NCBI GenBank assembly: GCA_039720395.1 | Contig: CM077833.1 | Span: 15,437,133 to 15,501,132 of the forward strand | DNA: 64,000 bases | DNA from: Liquidambar formosana | Lineage: Eukaryota > Streptophyta > Magnoliopsida > Saxifragales > Altingiaceae | Direction of reading: 5' to 3' | In this document: positions 59,595-64,000 of the stretch, piece by piece | Numbering within the stretch: position 1 is the stretch's first letter | How the letters are laid out: each line of letters begins with the position of its first letter | Notes under the pieces: generated by a model | Told to the model about the DNA's origin: nothing | Database searches by the model: none | What the model saw: only the letters and a program-made list of their open reading frames with translations | Translations under genes and position numbers: made by a program

Positions 59595-62048
59595 GTATTC
59601 ATATATAAAAAATTCGTCATATACTATTTACTACCCAACAAACTTGTTATAAAATTTGATACATCAACCTGTTTATACAAATTACTCAATAATTAAATTT
59701 TCAATATGAAATGAAAAAAATTAAGACAAATAAAAAAAAGAGAGAAATAAAATAACAAAGGAAATTAAATCACTCATATTAATTATAAAACCATCATTTT
59801 CATTTAATTGGATTACAATAACAAGGTTCAAAAGTCATCACCGTTCCCTTGACTTAACTAGTGCAACAAAATTTTTGATGTTAAAATGAAAAACAAATCT
59901 AAAAAGGCAACATCCTCAAAAAATTTTCACCTTTTGCCATGATGCATGATTCAACTACACAAAAAGAATAAGCCATCAGGTGAGAAACAAAAAAACAAAA
60001 AAAAAAAAGGGATGAATTAGAAGAGTGAGCATCCACAAAAGCTTCAGTGTTAGTTTGCTCCCATTTCTTTGCCTCTATCAAAGCAAAATATCCCTTCCTC
60101 TCTCTCTCTCTCTCTATCTCACCTACATGCACCTGCAAAAGGCAAAATCTATTTAACATAATTCTATGTAACAGTGTGCTAATCGCAAAAAGAAAGAGCT
60201 AAAAATGCAGAAATGGGAAAAAACAAAATCTCCACAAAATCATACCAGCTTTTGAACTAATTAAGGCCCAATCAATGTCAACATCAAATTTCTCCCTTTA
60301 GAATGCAAATAAATGCATAGAAATGCTCTATTACTTGCAAGAAGCGAAATCATTTGTGTAACAATGAGCTAATAGCAAAAAGATAGATCTTTCAACATTT
60401 AGATGTACACACAAACAGAGAGCAAACCAAAAAATCAGATCATATTCTGCGCAAAGCCCACCATAAATGGATAGATATCCTGTCCAGCACATAAAGACTC
60501 TCCAAAAATGCACACATTCTCAGCACAGAAAAAACTCTCCAGAAATCAAGTACTAGCCCTTTTTGGCAATGAAATCGATAGCCATGTTGCTTTTCTATAC
60601 TCCTGCACAATACTCTTGTAGTACAAAACAAATAAAAAACACTTCACATACACTAGCCTTTTTCTATATGTTTCCATGGTATTTTTCATTGTCTTGCACA
60701 TAAAATATTCTACAAGTTTCCCAATAACAAGCAAAAACACAGTGGCAAAATTTTAACAAGGCAACACTCAAAAGTTAAAACCTAACAGAACCCCACAATG
60801 GTTTTTTTTTTGTTTTTTTTTGGGATAAGAAACAAATTGTATTAATCAAAGAGAAAGATACAAATTCGACAAGAAGTCCAACAAAGAGAAACAAAAACAG
60901 AAGCCCAGCAAAGCACAATCCTTATCAAAGAGGCATAAGAGGAGAAAAGAAGCAAAAACTACATAAGGCCTAACAATCAGCAAAAAGGCCAGAACCAAAC
61001 AAAAACAAACAAAGCTCAAAGGGGGTAGAAGTGATAAAACCAAGAAGCAGAACAGAATTATCAAAATATAACATATTTGAAATAATCCCACTATATGTTC
61101 TTATGATTCTTAGCTAGCCAATAACATTAGAAAATTGAATGCAATATTTTTAGATTAATTCTTACACATGAGACCACAACATACAATTAAAAGTTCTCTA
61201 CGCAAGCTCCAATAATGCAAAATATTGAAGTTCTTCAGAAAATCTAGCAAAACTAGTACAATTCTTAAAATGTCTAACGATCATAATGTAAGCAAGCAAT
61301 GACAAAGCATGTTTTAGATTAGGTAAATAAGCAAGTTAGACCATATCCTGTTTTTCTGCCTTTAGAAAATAAAAAACAGGAAAACATAAGACTCACCCCG
61401 TGGGTGAGGGAGATTCTAAAGTGGGAACTATTACAAACACACACAAAAGAGGGGAAGAAATGAAAAGAAAAAAGAGTGAAAACAAATACACAACATGAAA
61501 TAAAAAATGTGCAGATCACCACCACTACAGCCACCTTCACCTCACTCCCACTCCATTGTCGCCACATCTATGGATACCAAGCATTTCAAAGGCTTCCGAA
61601 AAAACCCAAAACAAAACAAAAAAAGGTTGCTGGTATCTTGTTAAAAAAGAGGAAAACATGCAACGATCTCATATGAGCCTAAATATTTTGGAGCATGGAG
61701 AAGGGGAAAAAAATGATAATTACTACATGCAAAAACACACACACACAGTATACAACAAATTCATTTGTTACTCGATGGTTAATTACTTCTAAAGATGTTG
61801 AGCTCAGACCATCATCTCCAAATGCTTCCAAGATGTCTTGATATATAAAAGTAACAATGTTAACAAGCTTCTCCACAATCTACAATAATAATAAAAAAAA
61901 ATATTGAATAAAAAAATCATAATTGTGGACTTCACAGCAATATCAAACATTCTATGGTGTGCTATGGATAGCAATACTGAATAATGTCCACAAGTTCTCC
62001 ACTCTGTTATTAAAAGAAATTTGACATTGGCTACTAAATGAATCCATA
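59588..62048. other. Region right of the CACTA-like end, no supported gene
   Basis: AT-rich with CT (60095-60118) and A-rich runs. The open frames are short. A minus-strand frame near 60100-60030 (EQTNTEAFVDAHS) faintly recalls a plant transposase motif, but it is too short to call. This may be the interior of the element starting at 59054. Confidence 0.35.
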
Positions 62049-62270
62049 CACTACAAAAATTATATGCTTTGCTGGCTGACAAAACAGCCGTTAATGTAGC
62101 ATTTTGGGCTGGGAAAACGTTTGTTGGCAGTTACAACTTCAACTGGCTAATCCACTGTTGGCAAAAGCTTTTCCAACTGTAATGCAAACAACCAATAATA
62201 GCGACCATAGCTGGCAGATTAAACAGCTGGCTAAGTAGTTACTCAACAGCCAGCAAAACTAATTAAATAT
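62049..62270 (+). mobile_element. CACTA-like terminus with GCTGGC repeats
   Basis: CACTACAAAAATTATATGC is followed by repeated GCTGGC/GCCAGC and GTTGGCA motifs in both orientations over about 200 bp. The opposite end would lie beyond the window, which would place the unidentified right-edge exons inside the element. Confidence 0.5.
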
Positions 62271-62700
62271 AGGCTAAAAGCCTAGCCCGTGTGAACTGAC
62301 CCAACTTATTTAACCTAGCCCTAACCCAAACCCAAGCCCAAGCCCAAGCCCAAGCCTTTTCAAACCAATGTAATTACTGATATCCAATTAAGTATCATGT
62401 TACCCTCCCTGTAATGGGCAAACCAAACTGCTGAGAGTTGCCTTTTACACCCAATCAATTAAATGGTAGGCAAAAGGGTAAGGCAGACATGTCAATCTTA
62501 ACCATTTTGTTGAGAAATAACAAAATCTATTTAATAAACCAATAATAAATACTTCTATTTTCTGTTTTAATTCAATTACAGAAGTACCCAAAACAACCAA
62601 ATACAATATGTTGCATCAAGATTTTTTAAATTCAAACACAAAAGTACCCATAAATCAACCAAGCAAACACAAAAGTCTCTAAACTAGAGCACCCATTCAT

Positions 62701-63276
62701 TTAGCTTTGCACTCTCATGTCCTCAACCTGAAAAAAAAAAAAAAAAATTTAAAAATTAAAAAGACATAAAAAACTAAATTAGGAAACTGTATATACCCCG
62801 AGTATTTAACTATCAAATGTAAACATATTCTTGCATGGCAATGTCATTTTGCAATATCACTTATGATGGGTGAGATTTATCATTTTTACAATGGCTTAAT
62901 AGTACTGGGGATTCAAGAACTTGATAGGGAAAAAAAAAAAAAAAAAAAAAACTCTAAAAGAATTGGAAGTAACTTGATGTGGATGACATTGAACTATAAA
63001 ATGTTCAAGTATGATTTAAAGTGAAATTGTCAAGTAGGTATCAGATATATATTTACTAGATCGAATATATACAATAAACTAATAACTAATACCTGGCCAT
63101 GGACAGTGACAAGAGGTTCAAGCCTTGAGAAAGAAAGAAATATCAGGTCAAATGCATTAAGAAGGCCCATGCCATCATTGCCACATGGCTCATTAGATCT
63201 CTATTCCTACAGTAAACCATTGTATCCAGAATGTTAAGATAACAAAACCAAAAATAAACAGGCTAATGCACACAAA

Positions 63277-63316
<40 letters not shown>

Positions 63317-63772
63317 TTTTGCACTACTAGCTTTACTAAGTTTCTGGAGAAATGAATGAAAGGATCTACTATTATCATTCTATATAATGTTGTGGAATGA
63401 GAAAAAAATAAAATTTGATTTGCAGTTAGACACCACCCCAGGTGAAATTATTATAAGAAATATCTTTGTATACAAATCAAGGAAAACAATAATCTTCTAC
63501 ATAAAATTAAAACAGTAGTAGTAAACCATGTGTAATTTTCTTCATATATGTAAACACTGCTTCAAGTTAACTTCAAAAGATTAAACTACATTAAGTGATC
63601 CACTTACCTCTTCTAATAGTCTCTCCTTTCCTTCCTGCTCAGTAGTCAAGGGATCTCCCAAAAGTACTACATGATAAGTTAGCCGAGGGAGGGATCACAA
63701 CCAAAATTAGAAATTAGAAAGTAAAAACAAAATAAACTTACCTTCAGGTTTATCCGCATACTGCCATACTCT
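62701..63772 (-). CDS. Unidentified gene, C-terminal exons only, runs off the right edge
   Basis: Predicted exons on the minus strand: one ending at 63742 (RVWQYADKPE, start unresolved), then 63666-63608 (LLGDPLTTEQEGKERLLEE), 63200-63093 (36 codons ending LEPLVTVHGQ) and 62727-62701 (VEDMRVQS and stop). Each junction has GT-AG (gtaagt donors at two; an acceptor with a long poly-T tract at the last) and the phases agree. I do not recognise the protein. The 63200 acceptor has only a weak pyrimidine tract, and an alternative acceptor near 63120 breaks the frame. Just upstream, GCATACTGCCATACTCT is repeated 67 bp apart, which could be a frame-disrupting duplication. It could be a living gene, a decayed gene, or cargo of the CACTA-like element starting at 62049. 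Confidence 0.4.
63281..63314. repeat. (TA)n microsatellite
   Basis: Seventeen uninterrupted TA units, in the predicted intron between the exons ending at 63608 and beginning at 63200. Confidence 0.95.
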
Positions 63773-64000
63773 ATGATACAAAAACATTGCATTCAAGAAC
63801 ATGACATGGGTACAAAAACTCTGCATACTGCCATACTCTCTGGTAGACTGCAACAAAGATGCTGCCCAAATAAACACACGGAAACTAAGGAATTCCATAT
63901 TCTTGTAAAATGTTAGAGTTTGAAACCTGCACCATATTCTGATGCACAAAAAAACCATAGCATTGCCAAATTCTATCTTGAGAAACTTACTGTAAAAAAA

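Noticed and set aside
60030..60110. Minus-strand frame EQTNTEAFVDAHS resembling a plant CACTA-associated transposase motif
   Set aside because: Only about a dozen residues are suggestive and the frame does not continue into recognisable sequence.
1..64000. A new multi-gene biological system, gene cluster or RNA gene set
   Set aside because: Only two laccases, one BAHD gene and one partial gene are supported. They are not arranged as a coherent pathway, and no tRNA or other intact RNA gene was seen by eye.

Overview
This window reads as nuclear DNA of a flowering plant, a eudicot by the look of its gene families, possibly woody. It is AT-rich, its genes have GT-AG introns, and long non-coding stretches are packed with small DNA transposons. 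The species cannot be named from the sequence. Only three complete protein-coding genes can be supported. A fourth gene is cut by the right edge, and one gene is present as a broken copy.

Minus strand, 6.1-11.4 kb and 30.8-40.8 kb: two intact seven-exon laccase genes of the LAC14-like type in tandem orientation, about 19 kb apart. They have the same intron phases, and exons 2, 3 and 4 have identical lengths (152, 245 and 126 nt). The joined CDSs predict 580 and 585 residues, each with a signal peptide and a full set of copper ligands. Both lack the two-cysteine loop usual in plant laccases. The second gene has a 4.5-kb intron 2 that has taken in a plastid 16S rRNA fragment, a tandem-repeat array and a Mutator-type element.

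Plus strand, 54.3-59.0 kb: an intact two-exon BAHD acyltransferase of the benzyl-alcohol benzoyltransferase type (460 residues, HTMSD and DFGWG motifs). About 3 kb upstream lies a damaged duplicate of its promoter and first exon. That copy is split by a hAT element with an 8-bp target duplication and then cut off by a dead L1-type LINE.

The rest is mobile-element debris. Target-site duplications (TSDs) could be read by eye for four Mutator-like elements exactly (9 bp), two more with one mismatch, two hAT elements (8 bp) and one solo LTR (5 bp). Two non-autonomous Helitrons, Stowaway-like MITEs, TA-associated foldbacks, three CACTA-like termini, tandem repeats and microsatellites are also visible. 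At the right edge, spliced exons on the minus strand give the C-terminus of a protein I do not recognise.

The laccases probably act on phenolics in the cell wall and the BAHD enzyme in the cytosol on alcohol or amine acceptors. Nothing in the sequence ties them into one pathway. I found no previously undescribed multi-gene system. The most interesting material is the shared loop loss in the two laccases, the fossil insertion series around the BAHD pseudogene, and the composite intron 2 of the second laccase.
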